From contig NZ_JASHKN010000008.1 in NCBI RefSeq assembly GCF_030056735.1, forward strand, positions 62,001 through 126,000: a DNA stretch of 64,000 nt, given 5' to 3'. The position numbers were made by a program, and so were the translations under genes. The notes below the pieces were generated by a model that did no database searches, was not told where the DNA came from, and saw only the letters and a list, made by a program, of their open reading frames with translations. This document shows positions 24,801 to 33,166 of the stretch, in pieces; positions within the stretch are counted from its first letter, which is position 1; each line of letters opens with the position of its first letter. The stretch is from Rhodococcus sp. IEGM 1409 (GTDB taxonomy: Bacteria > Actinomycetota > Actinomycetes > Mycobacteriales > Mycobacteriaceae).

Positions 24801-25721
24801 TCAGTTGCCGAACTTCGGCAAGGACGTACTCAGAATCGTGTTGGCGGTCATCGTGCCGTTCTCCACCGGAGTTCCGTCGACGACGATGTTGTCTCCCGGT
24901 TGCAGATCCGCGATGGTCGCACGGTTGAGCGCGATGAGCGTGGTGTCCGCAGTGGTCAGGACCGTCACCTGCGAGCCGCCGATCGAATCGATGACCAACG
25001 TGCCGCCGTCGTTCGACTTGACGGTGCCGACGGCTCCCCCGGCGTCACCGATGACTTCGCCGAGCCCGCCCGGAAGCTGGCTGAGCGGGGAATCCGTCGT
25101 CGGAGTCGGCGCCGTGGTGCTCGCCTTCGGCGGTGTGGTGGTCGGCGCCTGCGTCGTGGTGGTCGGGGGGACAAAAGCGGTCTGGGTGCCCTTGTCGTTC
25201 GAGCCGAACGCCGAGAACGCGATGATCGCGATCACGGCGACCAGGATCCCGACCACGCCCGCGGCCACCCACATCGCGAGTTTGCGCTTCTTAGCGCCTC
25301 CCGACGACCCGTCTTCGATGAACGGCTGTTCCGGCGGAACCCCGCCACCGCCACCGGCAACCGGGTACTGCTGCGTGTTCCCGTACTGCTGGGCCGTGTA
25401 CGGCGGATAGGCCTGGGTAGCACCGGGCGGCGCGGCCTGCGGATCGAACTGCGGGTTGTAGGCAGGAAAGGCTTGAGTGGGATTCGGCTGCTGACCCTGC
25501 TGGCCCAGGTACTCCGTGTTCTGATCCGGACCACCATAGGGATACTGCTGTGCCCCCGGCGGTTGACCGAAATACTCCGTCGGCTGGTTCGGATTCGACG
25601 GGCCCGACACCGTCCCGTATTGCTCCGTCGGCTGGTCGGGCGCACGCCCCCACACCTCGGTCGCCTCGGGATCCTCACGGCCCGGCCCACCCGAGTTACG
25701 CGGATCGTTCTGATCGGTCAT
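24801..25721 (-). CDS. Single-pass membrane protein with Gln/Pro/Tyr-rich N-terminus and DUF5666-like domain
   Basis: 306 residues. Residues 1-150 are disordered and rich in Gln, Pro, Tyr and Gly (repeats such as QPTEYFG and NTEYLGQQ). A basic KKRK precedes one membrane span (VAAGVVGILVAVIAIIAFSAF), then a Thr/Pro linker and a small beta domain (GAVGTVKSNDGGTLVIDSI, VLTTADTTLIALN, DLQPGDNIVVDGT) like DUF5666. The soluble end faces outside. Repeated TE(Y/V) motifs resemble phosphorylatable tails of kinase-controlled actinobacterial proteins, which is speculative. ATG 25721 is preferred; the frame extends to 25811. The function is unknown. Confidence 0.78.
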   Translation of the reverse strand: MTDQNDPRNSGGPGREDPEATEVWGRAPDQPTEQYGTVSGPSNPNQPTEYFGQPPGAQQYPYGGPDQNTEYLGQQGQQPNPTQAFPAYNPQFDPQAAPPGATQAYPPYTAQQYGNTQQYPVAGGGGGVPPEQPFIEDGSSGGAKKRKLAMWVAAGVVGILVAVIAIIAFSAFGSNDKGTQTAFVPPTTTTQAPTTTPPKASTTAPTPTTDSPLSQLPGGLGEVIGDAGGAVGTVKSNDGGTLVIDSIGGSQVTVLTTADTTLIALNRATIADLQPGDNIVVDGTPVENGTMTANTILSTSLPKFGN

Positions 25722-25830
25722 GCCTGGCTCACCTTCGGTTAGGACGAAAGAGCGTCGAAGTCGTTCGGAGAGGCGCGGGTGCAGACATCCCCAGTTCGAG
25801 CATCCAGCCATCCAGGGTAGAACAAAAAGC

Positions 25831-25868
25831 GAATGCCCCGCCGATCCACTTGGATCGACGGGGCATTC
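25831..25868. terminator. Terminator downstream of clpB
   Basis: GAATGCCCCG (25831-25840) pairs with CGGGGCATTC (25859-25868), extended inward by CGATCCA/GGATCG with one mismatch. On the - strand it is followed by a T-rich run (CGCTTTTTG), 12 bp past the clpB stop. Confidence 0.88.
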
Positions 25869-25879
25869 CGCTTACCGAA

Positions 25880-28432
25880 TCAGGAGAGAACCAACTGATC
25901 CGCGTCCTCGCTGACACCGACATGCACGGTGTCGCCGTCCTGGACCTTGCCGGCCAGGAGCAGCTTGGCGAGCTGGTCGCCGATCGACTGCTGAACGAGT
26001 CGACGCAGAGGCCGAGCGCCGTACAGCGGGTCGTAGCCGCGCACTGCGAGCCACATCCGAGCCGCACCGTTCACCTCCAGGGTGAGACGACGCGCAGCCA
26101 GACGCTTCTGCAACTGCTCGAGCTGGATGTCGACGATGTGCTCCAACTGCTCTTCCGAGAGCGAGTCGAAGACAACGACGTCGTCGAGGCGGTTGATGAA
26201 CTCGGGCTTGAACGCGTGGCGCACCGCGTCCATGACCTGCTCACGTGTTCCACCGGATCCCAGGTTGGAGGTCAGGATCAGGATGGTGTTGCGGAAGTCC
26301 ACCGTGCGGCCCTGACCGTCGGTGAGTCGACCTTCGTCGAGCACTGCGAGCAGGACGTCGAACACGTCGGGGTGCGCCTTCTCGACCTCGTCGAAGAGGA
26401 CCACCGAGTACGGGCGTCGCCGAACTGCTTCGGTGAGCTGGCCGCCGGCTTCGTAGCCGACGTATCCCGGAGGGGCACCGACGAGTCGAGCCACCGAGTG
26501 CTTCTCGCCGTATTCGCTCATGTCGATGCGGATCATGGCGCGCTCGTCGTCGAAGAGGAAGTCCGCCAAGGCTTTGGCGAGCTCCGTCTTACCGACGCCG
26601 GTCGGGCCGAGGAACAGGAACGAACCGGTGGGCCGATTGGGATCGGCGACACCTGCTCGGGCGCGGCGGACGGCATCCGAGACGGCGACCACGGCGTCGG
26701 TCTGGCCGACAACGCGCTTGCCGAGCTCGGACTCCATGCGGAGCAGCTTCTCGGTTTCGCCTTCCATCATCCGGCCGGCGGGGATACCGGTCCAGGCTGC
26801 GACCACGTCTGCGACGTCGTCGGGCCCGACCTCCTCCTTGAGCATCACGTCACCGTCGGAGGCAGCTCCGGAAGCGGCTGCTGCTTCTTCCAGTTCCTTC
26901 TCGAGCGCCGGGATGCGGCCGTAGCGCAACTCGGCTGCCTTGCCCAGATCGCCGTCACGCTCAGCGCGTTCGGACTCTCCTCGGAGGGTTTCGAGCTGTT
27001 CCTTGAGCACGCGCACCGAATCGATGGCCTGCTTTTCGTTCTGCCAGCGGGTACTGAGCTGGTTGAGCTTTTCGCGGTCGTCGGCGAGTTCCTGACGCAG
27101 CTTCTCGAGCCGTGCCTTGGACGCGTCGTCGGTTTCCTTCTCGAGTGCCACTTCTTCGATTTCGAGTCGGCGAACAGTGCGTTCCACCTCGTCGATCTCC
27201 ACGGGTCTCGAGTCGATCTCCATACGAAGTCGCGATGCGGCTTCGTCCACGAGGTCGATGGCCTTGTCGGGCAGGAACCGCGACGTGATGTAGCGGTCCG
27301 ACAGCGCGGCAGCAGCCACCAACGCGGAGTCGGTGATGCGCACGCCGTGGTGCACTTCGTAGCGCTCCTTGAGGCCGCGCAGGATGCCGATGGTGTCCTC
27401 GACCGAGGGTTCACCGACGTACACCTGCTGGAAGCGACGCTCCAGTGCTGCGTCCTTTTCGATGTACTTGCGGTACTCCTCGAGCGTGGTGGCACCGACC
27501 AGCCGCAGCTCACCGCGGGCGAGCATCGGCTTGATCATGTTGCCTGCGTCCATCGCGGATTCACCGGTGGCTCCGGCGCCGACGATGGTGTGCAACTCGT
27601 CGATGAAGGTGATGACCTGTCCAGCGCTGTTCTTGATGTCGTCGAGGACAGCCTTGAGGCGCTCCTCGAATTCACCGCGGAACTTGGCGCCGGCGACCAT
27701 GGACCCGAGGTCCAGGGACACGACGGTCTTGCCTCGCAGCGATTCCGGGACGTCACCCGCGACGATGCGTTGGGCCAGGCCCTCCACGATCGCGGTCTTG
27801 CCGACGCCGGGCTCACCGATGAGTACCGGGTTGTTCTTGGTACGACGCGAGAGCACCTGAACGACACGGCGGATCTCGGTATCGCGACCGATCACCGGGT
27901 CGAGCTTGCCGCTTCGTGCGGCTTCGGTGAGGTCGGTCGAGTACTTTTCCAGCGCTTGGTAGGTGCCTTCCGGCTCGGGGCTGGTGACGCGAGCGCTGCC
28001 GCGGACGGTGGTGAAGGCTTCACGCAGTGCGTCCTGGGTGGCGCCGTGGCGCACGAGCAACTGTGCGACGTCGGAGTCGCCGCCGGCCAGTCCGTAGAGG
28101 ACGTGCTCGGTGGATACGTACTCGTCGTCCATCTCGGTGGCGAGGTGTTGAGCAGCGGTCAGTGCCGCGAGTGCCTCACGCCCGAGTTGCGGAGTGGAGC
28201 TTGCGCCGGTTGTCTTGGGCAGGCGATCGACGATTGCCTGCGCTTCTCGGTGTACGACGGTGGGGTCGACGCCTACAGCTTTGAGTAGTGGGGCAGCGAT
28301 GCCGTCGGTCTGGTCGAGCAATGCGACCAGCAGATGGGCAGGCCGGATATCAGGGTTACCCGCCGACGACGCCGACTGCAGTGCAGCCGTCATCGCAGCC
28401 TGGGTCTTGGTTGTTGGTGTGAACGAGTCCAC
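25880..28432 (-). CDS. clpB: ATP-dependent chaperone ClpB
   Basis: 850 residues. In order: N-terminal Clp repeat domain (1-150), first AAA+ module with Walker A GEPGVGKT (206-213), a middle coiled coil (about 400-530, [19 protein letters not shown]), second AAA+ module with Walker A GPTGVGKT, sensor segment TSNLGSGG and the C-terminal substrate-handling domain. ClpB hexamers extract polypeptides from aggregates with the DnaK system. GTG 28432 gives [16 protein letters not shown] operator lies 84 bp upstream, and hspR is in this window, so HspR-controlled heat-shock induction is expected. Confidence 0.98.
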   Translation of the reverse strand: MDSFTPTTKTQAAMTAALQSASSAGNPDIRPAHLLVALLDQTDGIAAPLLKAVGVDPTVVHREAQAIVDRLPKTTGASSTPQLGREALAALTAAQHLATEMDDEYVSTEHVLYGLAGGDSDVAQLLVRHGATQDALREAFTTVRGSARVTSPEPEGTYQALEKYSTDLTEAARSGKLDPVIGRDTEIRRVVQVLSRRTKNNPVLIGEPGVGKTAIVEGLAQRIVAGDVPESLRGKTVVSLDLGSMVAGAKFRGEFEERLKAVLDDIKNSAGQVITFIDELHTIVGAGATGESAMDAGNMIKPMLARGELRLVGATTLEEYRKYIEKDAALERRFQQVYVGEPSVEDTIGILRGLKERYEVHHGVRITDSALVAAAALSDRYITSRFLPDKAIDLVDEAASRLRMEIDSRPVEIDEVERTVRRLEIEEVALEKETDDASKARLEKLRQELADDREKLNQLSTRWQNEKQAIDSVRVLKEQLETLRGESERAERDGDLGKAAELRYGRIPALEKELEEAAAASGAASDGDVMLKEEVGPDDVADVVAAWTGIPAGRMMEGETEKLLRMESELGKRVVGQTDAVVAVSDAVRRARAGVADPNRPTGSFLFLGPTGVGKTELAKALADFLFDDERAMIRIDMSEYGEKHSVARLVGAPPGYVGYEAGGQLTEAVRRRPYSVVLFDEVEKAHPDVFDVLLAVLDEGRLTDGQGRTVDFRNTILILTSNLGSGGTREQVMDAVRHAFKPEFINRLDDVVVFDSLSEEQLEHIVDIQLEQLQKRLAARRLTLEVNGAARMWLAVRGYDPLYGARPLRRLVQQSIGDQLAKLLLAGKVQDGDTVHVGVSEDADQLVLS

Positions 28433-28516
28433 TTGTCACCTTTCTGGCGAAGTCGAACGGGAAGAGCCGCGACCGGTTGGTATTGCGACTGTGTCAATAT
28501 GCTCAACGCGGACAAA

Positions 28517-28537
28517 CTTGAGTCTATTCCGCTCAAG
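28517..28537. promoter_or_regulatory. HAIR operator (HspR-binding inverted repeat) upstream of clpB
   Basis: CTTGAGT-N7-GCTCAAG matches the HAIR consensus CTTGAGT-N7-ACTCAAG with one mismatch and is flanked by AAA/TTT symmetry. It lies between clpB (start 28432) and the divergent globin-reductase (start 28633), so HspR could control both. Confidence 0.9.
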
Positions 28538-28632
28538 TTTGTTTTCGCCAGGCCGAGTTGGTTTCGTAGGTCACATTTTCGGCCGTACTAGAATTGTGGC
28601 GAGAGTTGCAGCTGGTGCGAAAGGGGGATGGA

Positions 28633-29811
28633 TTGGATCCGACAGTGATCGCCCGTCTGCAATCCAGCCTCGATTCTCTGACCGACGACGAAGAGAGCCG
28701 TGCGCACTTCTCGGCAGTGTTCTACACCGGCCTCTTTGCGGAACATCCTCTGTACCGCTCATTGTTCCCCGCCGGGATGGAATCCCAGGGCCACCGTTTC
28801 TTCAGAGCCGTCGAGTTCGTCGTGAAGAACCTGCCCCAGCATCGCCGAATCCGAAAGTTCCTCACTCAACTCGGCCGCGACCACCGTCGCTACGGCGTCG
28901 AGCGTGAGCACTACGAGGCCGCCGGCGTCGCACTCGAACGCGCGGTTCGGTCGATGTACGGAACCAGCGCGCACAGTCGCTACAAGTGGACGCCGGAACT
29001 GGACGAGGCCTGGTCGCAGTTCACCGACCTCGTCGTGAGCACGATGGCCGACGGCGCCGAATCCGATACGTCCCCGGCGCTCTGGGGTGGAACCGTGGTC
29101 AGCCACGAACGAGTGCTCGACGATCTGGCGATAGTGCGCCTCGAAGCCGACCCACCGATTCCGTACGGGGCGGGGCAGTACCTCGGCGTTCAAATTCCCC
29201 AGCGCCCGAGAATGTGGCGGTACTACTCGCCGGCGATTCCGACCAACCCTTTCGGCCAGCTCGAGTTCCACATCCGCAAGGTGTCGGGAGGATGGGTCAG
29301 CCCGGCGATCGTCGGTGAAACCAATGTCGGTGACCGCTGGGTCATGTCCACTCCCCTCGGCGGCTTGGAGGTCGACTTCACCAGCGACCGCGACGTTCTG
29401 ATGATCGGCTCCGGCACCGGCATCGCCCCACTGCGGGCCCAGGTGATGGAGATGTCTCAGCGCGCGAACAATCCGCGCGTGCACCTGTTCGTCGGCGGCC
29501 GATATCCGTGCGACCTCTACGACCTCGAAACGCTCTGGCATATCTCGCTCAGCAACCCGTGGTTGACCGTCGTACCGGTATCCGAAGAACCCGAAAACCC
29601 TTGGTGGCACAACGGACCGGTACTCGAACCCCCCTTCGGAATGCACAGCCGACTGATCGGACCGATCGGAAAAGTAGTCTCGCAGTTCGGCTCATGGGCC
29701 GACCGCCAGGTGCAGATCTCGGGTTCACCGTCGATGATCAAGACGACCGTCTACGCCTTGCGTGCCGGCGGAACTCCGCTCGACCAGATCCGGCACGACC
29801 CGCTCTACTGA
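28633..29811 (+). CDS. Globin-FAD/NAD(P)H reductase fusion (flavohaemoprotein-like), Rv0385-type
   Basis: 392 residues. Residues 1-140 form a globin: Tyr31 in FYTGLF is the B10 position and His84 in LGRDHRRYG the proximal haem ligand, with the REHYEAAG helix after it. Residues 150-392 are a ferredoxin-reductase module: FAD-binding RYYS (196-199), NAD-binding SGTGIAPLRAQV, C-terminal ISGSPSM with Ser replacing the usual Cys. Such proteins oxidise NO to nitrate or transfer electrons. TTG 28633 is chosen for AAGGGGG five bases upstream; the frame opens at 28594. It diverges from clpB across a HAIR site. Confidence 0.87.
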   Translation: MDPTVIARLQSSLDSLTDDEESRAHFSAVFYTGLFAEHPLYRSLFPAGMESQGHRFFRAVEFVVKNLPQHRRIRKFLTQLGRDHRRYGVEREHYEAAGVALERAVRSMYGTSAHSRYKWTPELDEAWSQFTDLVVSTMADGAESDTSPALWGGTVVSHERVLDDLAIVRLEADPPIPYGAGQYLGVQIPQRPRMWRYYSPAIPTNPFGQLEFHIRKVSGGWVSPAIVGETNVGDRWVMSTPLGGLEVDFTSDRDVLMIGSGTGIAPLRAQVMEMSQRANNPRVHLFVGGRYPCDLYDLETLWHISLSNPWLTVVPVSEEPENPWWHNGPVLEPPFGMHSRLIGPIGKVVSQFGSWADRQVQISGSPSMIKTTVYALRAGGTPLDQIRHDPLY

Positions 29812-29827
29812 CTACAGGAGAACTTTC

Positions 29828-30574
29828 ATGGCCCAGCGAACCTGGTCGAGCACAGTGATCGAACATCACCGTCTCCGTGAGGATCTGGCGGTTGTCCGTC
29901 TGGTCGGCGACGTCGTCCCGTTCCGCCCCGGCCAGTACGTCGACGTCAGCGTTCCACAGAATTCGCGGTTGCTCCGCCGACTCTCCCCCGCCCTGCCTCC
30001 CTCACACGACGGGAAGTTGGAGTTTCACGTCAAGACTGTTCCCGGCGGTTGGGTCAGCGGTTCGATAGTCAAGGACACCCAGCCTGGTGACGTCTGGCAG
30101 ATACTCGACCCGCGCGGCAATCTGTCGGTCGACGAGAACGGCCCCGCCGTCATCATGGTCGCGGGCGGAACCGGTTTGGCCCCACTCCGCTCGATCATTC
30201 TCGATCTGGCTCAGACCCCGAACCCGCCGCAGGTGTACCTCTTCTTCGGCGGCCGAACGCTTCGTGATCTCTACGCAGCGGACATGCTGTGGCTACTCGC
30301 CGACCAGTTTCCGTGGTTGCAGCCGATTCCCGTCGTCGAAGATCTTTCCGACGGCGGCCCGCCCGACGGATGGTTCGACCGTTTGAACGTCGACATCGGA
30401 TTCGGCGACGACCACCTCATCGAAGGCACGCTCGCCGACGTCGTCGCGTCGTACGGTGCGTTCACCGAACATCAGGTCTTGGTGTGCGGATCCGCGGCCA
30501 TGGTTCGATCGACGCGTGATCGGTTGATCGAGGCCGGCACCCCGGCCGACGTCATTCAGTTCGATCCGTACTGA
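29828..30574 (+). CDS. Ferredoxin-NADP reductase-type FAD oxidoreductase without globin domain
   Basis: 248 residues, homologous to the reductase half of the neighbouring fusions: FAD-binding RRLSPALP, NAD-binding GGTGLAPLRSII and the C-terminal VCGSAAMVRST, which keeps the Cys that both fusions lack. ATG 29828 has AGGAG upstream (CAGGAGAAC) and lies 16 bp after the preceding stop, so the two are an operon. Deletion of a globin domain or an ancestral single-domain gene are both possible. It may supply electrons to a separate oxygenase, for example the NO synthase domain nearby; this is a hypothesis. Confidence 0.87.
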   Translation: MAQRTWSSTVIEHHRLREDLAVVRLVGDVVPFRPGQYVDVSVPQNSRLLRRLSPALPPSHDGKLEFHVKTVPGGWVSGSIVKDTQPGDVWQILDPRGNLSVDENGPAVIMVAGGTGLAPLRSIILDLAQTPNPPQVYLFFGGRTLRDLYAADMLWLLADQFPWLQPIPVVEDLSDGGPPDGWFDRLNVDIGFGDDHLIEGTLADVVASYGAFTEHQVLVCGSAAMVRSTRDRLIEAGTPADVIQFDPY

Positions 30575-30577
30575 CGG

Positions 30578-31744
30578 TCAGTAGGTCGGGTCATTGCGGA
30601 CGGTGTCGACGTCGATCCCCACTGCACGAAGCCTGAATTTGGTGCTGTTGACCATGGATTCGCTGCCGACGAGCTGGATGTCGTAGCCCGCCCAGTCCCC
30701 GAACGAGGTCACGACCTTGCCGACCTTGCCGGTGATGCGCCGCTTCATGCCGATCGGCGGCAGTGGTTCCGATTCGGTGTGCCACCACGGATTCTCGTCC
30801 TCTTCGGAGACGGGGACGATCGTGAGCCACGGGTGCTTCTCGGCCAACTTCCACAGGTGCGGAAGGTCGTAGAGATCGCACGGATTCTGACCGGAATAGA
30901 ACAGATGAACCTTGCGGGTGTTTCCGCGTCGGATCAGCTCGAGTATCTGCGCGCGAAGAGGCGCGACACCGGTTCCCGACGCGATCATCAGCAGGTCCTT
31001 GGAGTTCTCCGGAATCCCGAGAGCACCGATCGGCGAGCCGACCACCCAGGTGTCGCCGACAGCGGTCTGGTTCACCATCGCCGGGCTGACCCAACCGCCG
31101 GTGACCTGGCGGATGTGGAACTCGAGGAGTCCGGTTCCGTCGTACGGCGTCGCCGGTGACAGGTAGCGCCACATCCGCGGCCTCGCTGCGACCTGCACGC
31201 TGACGTACTGACCGGCGCGGTACTCCATCGTCTGGTCGAGTTGCAGCCGGACGACGGCGACGCCCTTGATGACCGGGCGGCATTCGATGACAGTGGCACT
31301 CCAGGCGGGCGGACCGTCCTCGGCGTTGGCGGCATCCATCATCGCTGCCGAGATGATCGCGAGCGTGTTACGCCACGCGCTGTCGACCTCGTCTGTCCAC
31401 AGTTCGACGCCACCGAAGGACTCGAGCGCTTCGATCAAGGCATTGCCGACTGCCGTGTAGTGCTCGTCGGTGACTCCGTACTTACGGTGATCGCGGCCGA
31501 GCTGCGCGAGGTACTCGAGTATCGCGTCGGACTCGTCGAGACGTTCGACGACATGAGCGATAGCGCTGACGAGCCGATCCCGCTGCACATCCATCGCTGC
31601 CGGAAAAAACTCACGGGTTTCGGGCGATCGAGCGAACAGAATCGAATAAAAGGTACGGGCGAGCCGTTCCGGACCATCTTCTACCGCAGCGACGGATTTG
31701 AAGCTCGACCGGACCAGAGAAATTGCTTGCGAATCCACGCTCAT
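30578..31744 (-). CDS. Second globin-FAD/NAD(P)H reductase fusion
   Basis: 388 residues, same architecture as the fusion at 28633: globin with Tyr33 (TFYSILF, B10) and proximal His86 (LGRDHRKYG), then FAD-binding MWRYLSPATP, NAD-binding SGTGVAPLRAQI and C-terminal LVGSESM with Val-Gly in place of Cys-Gly. ATG 31744 (MSVDSQAISL) is preferred over a codon at 31768. It runs convergent to the first reductase pair (4-bp gap) and divergent from the NO synthase gene (228-bp gap), so a shared regulatory region with nos is possible. NO dioxygenase or electron-transfer activity is inferred. Confidence 0.87.
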   Translation of the reverse strand: MSVDSQAISLVRSSFKSVAAVEDGPERLARTFYSILFARSPETREFFPAAMDVQRDRLVSAIAHVVERLDESDAILEYLAQLGRDHRKYGVTDEHYTAVGNALIEALESFGGVELWTDEVDSAWRNTLAIISAAMMDAANAEDGPPAWSATVIECRPVIKGVAVVRLQLDQTMEYRAGQYVSVQVAARPRMWRYLSPATPYDGTGLLEFHIRQVTGGWVSPAMVNQTAVGDTWVVGSPIGALGIPENSKDLLMIASGTGVAPLRAQILELIRRGNTRKVHLFYSGQNPCDLYDLPHLWKLAEKHPWLTIVPVSEEDENPWWHTESEPLPPIGMKRRITGKVGKVVTSFGDWAGYDIQLVGSESMVNSTKFRLRAVGIDVDTVRNDPTY

Positions 31745-31881
31745 CCTCGTCCCGACTAGACGCGGCAAGACCCGCCGCGGAATTTCGTCTGCAGCTTATG
31801 CCACAAATGTCTGACTCGTAAATCATTCTGGACAAGTGTCACAATCGACCCCATTTCGCGGTGTGACCGTCCCTTTCTTAT

Positions 31882-31895
31882 TCTTGCGTGCAAGA
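31882..31895. promoter_or_regulatory. Inverted repeat TCTTGC-N2-GCAAGA upstream of nos
   Basis: Perfect 6-bp arms with a GT centre, 78 bp upstream of the nos start and 138 bp from the divergent globin-reductase start. AT-rich flanks (TTAT/ATAA) suit a regulator site; no regulator gene lies nearby and the binding protein is unknown. Confidence 0.45.
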
Positions 31896-31972
31896 TAAAC
31901 AAGAGCTTCGACACTCTCGATCGCCGAGCTAACGTTCAGCGAAATCTCAACCAGCCAAACAGGAGTCGTGCC

Positions 31973-33160
31973 GTGGATTTTGTTCGACAGGACGAATTGC
32001 CCACCGATAGCGGGCTTACGTCCCAGATCGCCTCCACTACCCCGACGCTGACCGAGCTTCAACGTCGGGAACTCGAGTGCGTCGAATTTTTCGACTCTCC
32101 GGAACTGGGCCACCTCCCGACCTCTCGGCGGCGCGAAGCCTTGCGTGAGCTCCACCGGACCGGTACCTACACGCACACAGCGGAGGAATTGCTCGTCGGC
32201 GCCAAACTCGCCTGGCGAAACCACGCCAGATGCGTTGGTCGTGCGCATTGGCGGACCCTCAAACTCATCGACGCGCGCGACGCCGTCACGGCTTCCGCTC
32301 TCGCAGAAGCGTGCTGGGAGCACCTGCGACTGTCGACCAACGGCGGCGCGCTGCAGTCGGTCGTGACGGTCGGGCCACTCCCCCGCGAGGACGGTCAGGA
32401 GTACCGCATCCTCAGCCCGCAACTGATCCGCTACGCCGGCTATCGTCAACCGGACGGCAGCATCCTGGGCGACCCGTGGCACGTCGATCTGACCGCTCAG
32501 GTCACCGCGATGGGATGGAAGGGTGCCGGTACACCGTTCGACGTTCTCCCCGTACTGATTTCGGTTCCCGACGAACCCCTGCAGTACTTCGACGTCCCGA
32601 CCGACCTCGTTCTCGAGGTCGAGATCGAGCATCCCGAATACAGCTGGTTCGCTGATCTGGGGCTTAAATGGCATGCCGTTCCCGCGGTCTCGGACATGAA
32701 CCTCGACATCGGCGGAATCGTGTATCCCTGCACGCCGTTCAGCGGTTGGTACGTCAGCACAGAGGTCGGCGCACGTAACTTCAGCGACGGCGATCGCTAC
32801 AACATGTTGCCCACTATCGGAGCGATGATGGAGCTCGACATGAGCCACGACCGCACTCTCTGGAGGGACCGCGCACTGGTCGAACTGAACCGCGCAGTTA
32901 TTCACAGCTACCGCAAGGCCGGCGTCATCATGGTCGACCACCACACTGTTGCAAAGCAATTCATCGATCACATCGCGCGCGAGGACAAGGCCGGGCGCAA
33001 GTGCCCGACCGACTGGTCGTGGGTGAACCCGCCCATGTCCAGCTCGCTCACCCCGACGTTCCACCGCCTGTACGACGAGCCAGATCTCGACATCCGGCCC
33101 AACTTCGTGACAAAAAAGAAGAAGGGCACCGACCAAGGCCGGTGCCCCTTCCACAACTGA
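31973..33160 (+). CDS. nos: Bacterial nitric oxide synthase oxygenase domain
   Basis: 395 residues. The haem-thiolate loop WRNHARCVGR places the axial Cys at residue 87. SGWYVSTEVGARN (257-269) carries the arginine-binding Glu264, and TDWSWVNPPMSSSLTP (346-361) matches the pterin-binding and dimer region of NOS. As in other bacterial NOS, there is no reductase domain, so electrons must come from another protein; three flavin reductases lie directly upstream. The enzyme oxidises L-arginine to citrulline and NO. GTG 31973 has AGGAG 7 bases upstream. The C-terminus ends in KKKKGTDQGRCPFHN, encoded partly by a hairpin. Confidence 0.95.
   Translation: MDFVRQDELPTDSGLTSQIASTTPTLTELQRRELECVEFFDSPELGHLPTSRRREALRELHRTGTYTHTAEELLVGAKLAWRNHARCVGRAHWRTLKLIDARDAVTASALAEACWEHLRLSTNGGALQSVVTVGPLPREDGQEYRILSPQLIRYAGYRQPDGSILGDPWHVDLTAQVTAMGWKGAGTPFDVLPVLISVPDEPLQYFDVPTDLVLEVEIEHPEYSWFADLGLKWHAVPAVSDMNLDIGGIVYPCTPFSGWYVSTEVGARNFSDGDRYNMLPTIGAMMELDMSHDRTLWRDRALVELNRAVIHSYRKAGVIMVDHHTVAKQFIDHIAREDKAGRKCPTDWSWVNPPMSSSLTPTFHRLYDEPDLDIRPNFVTKKKKGTDQGRCPFHN
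33124..33147. terminator. Hairpin within the 3' end of nos
   Basis: GGGCACCG (33124-33131) pairs with CGGTGCCC (33140-33147), directly after an A-rich run and followed by CTTCC. It lies inside the nos reading frame and 20 bp before the CitMHS stop on the opposite strand. The terminator role is inferred; stem is only 8 bp. Confidence 0.45.
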
Positions 33161-33166
33161 TCGCGC

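Noticed and set aside
25550..28288. A 912-residue open frame on the + strand opposite clpB
   Set aside because: It runs antiparallel to a textbook ClpB gene in codon register, has no recognisable motifs, and is a by-product of high-GC third positions.
28594..28632. Longer start for the globin-reductase (TTG 28594)
   Set aside because: The extra 13 residues are not globin-like, and a strong ribosome site lies immediately before TTG 28633.
31838..31867. CRP/GlxR site (GTCACA ... TGTGAC) upstream of nos
   Set aside because: The half-sites face each other with a gap of about 17 bp, far from the 6-bp spacer expected.
31823..33154. A 443-residue frame opposite the NO synthase
   Set aside because: It mirrors the NOS coding strand and has no family features.
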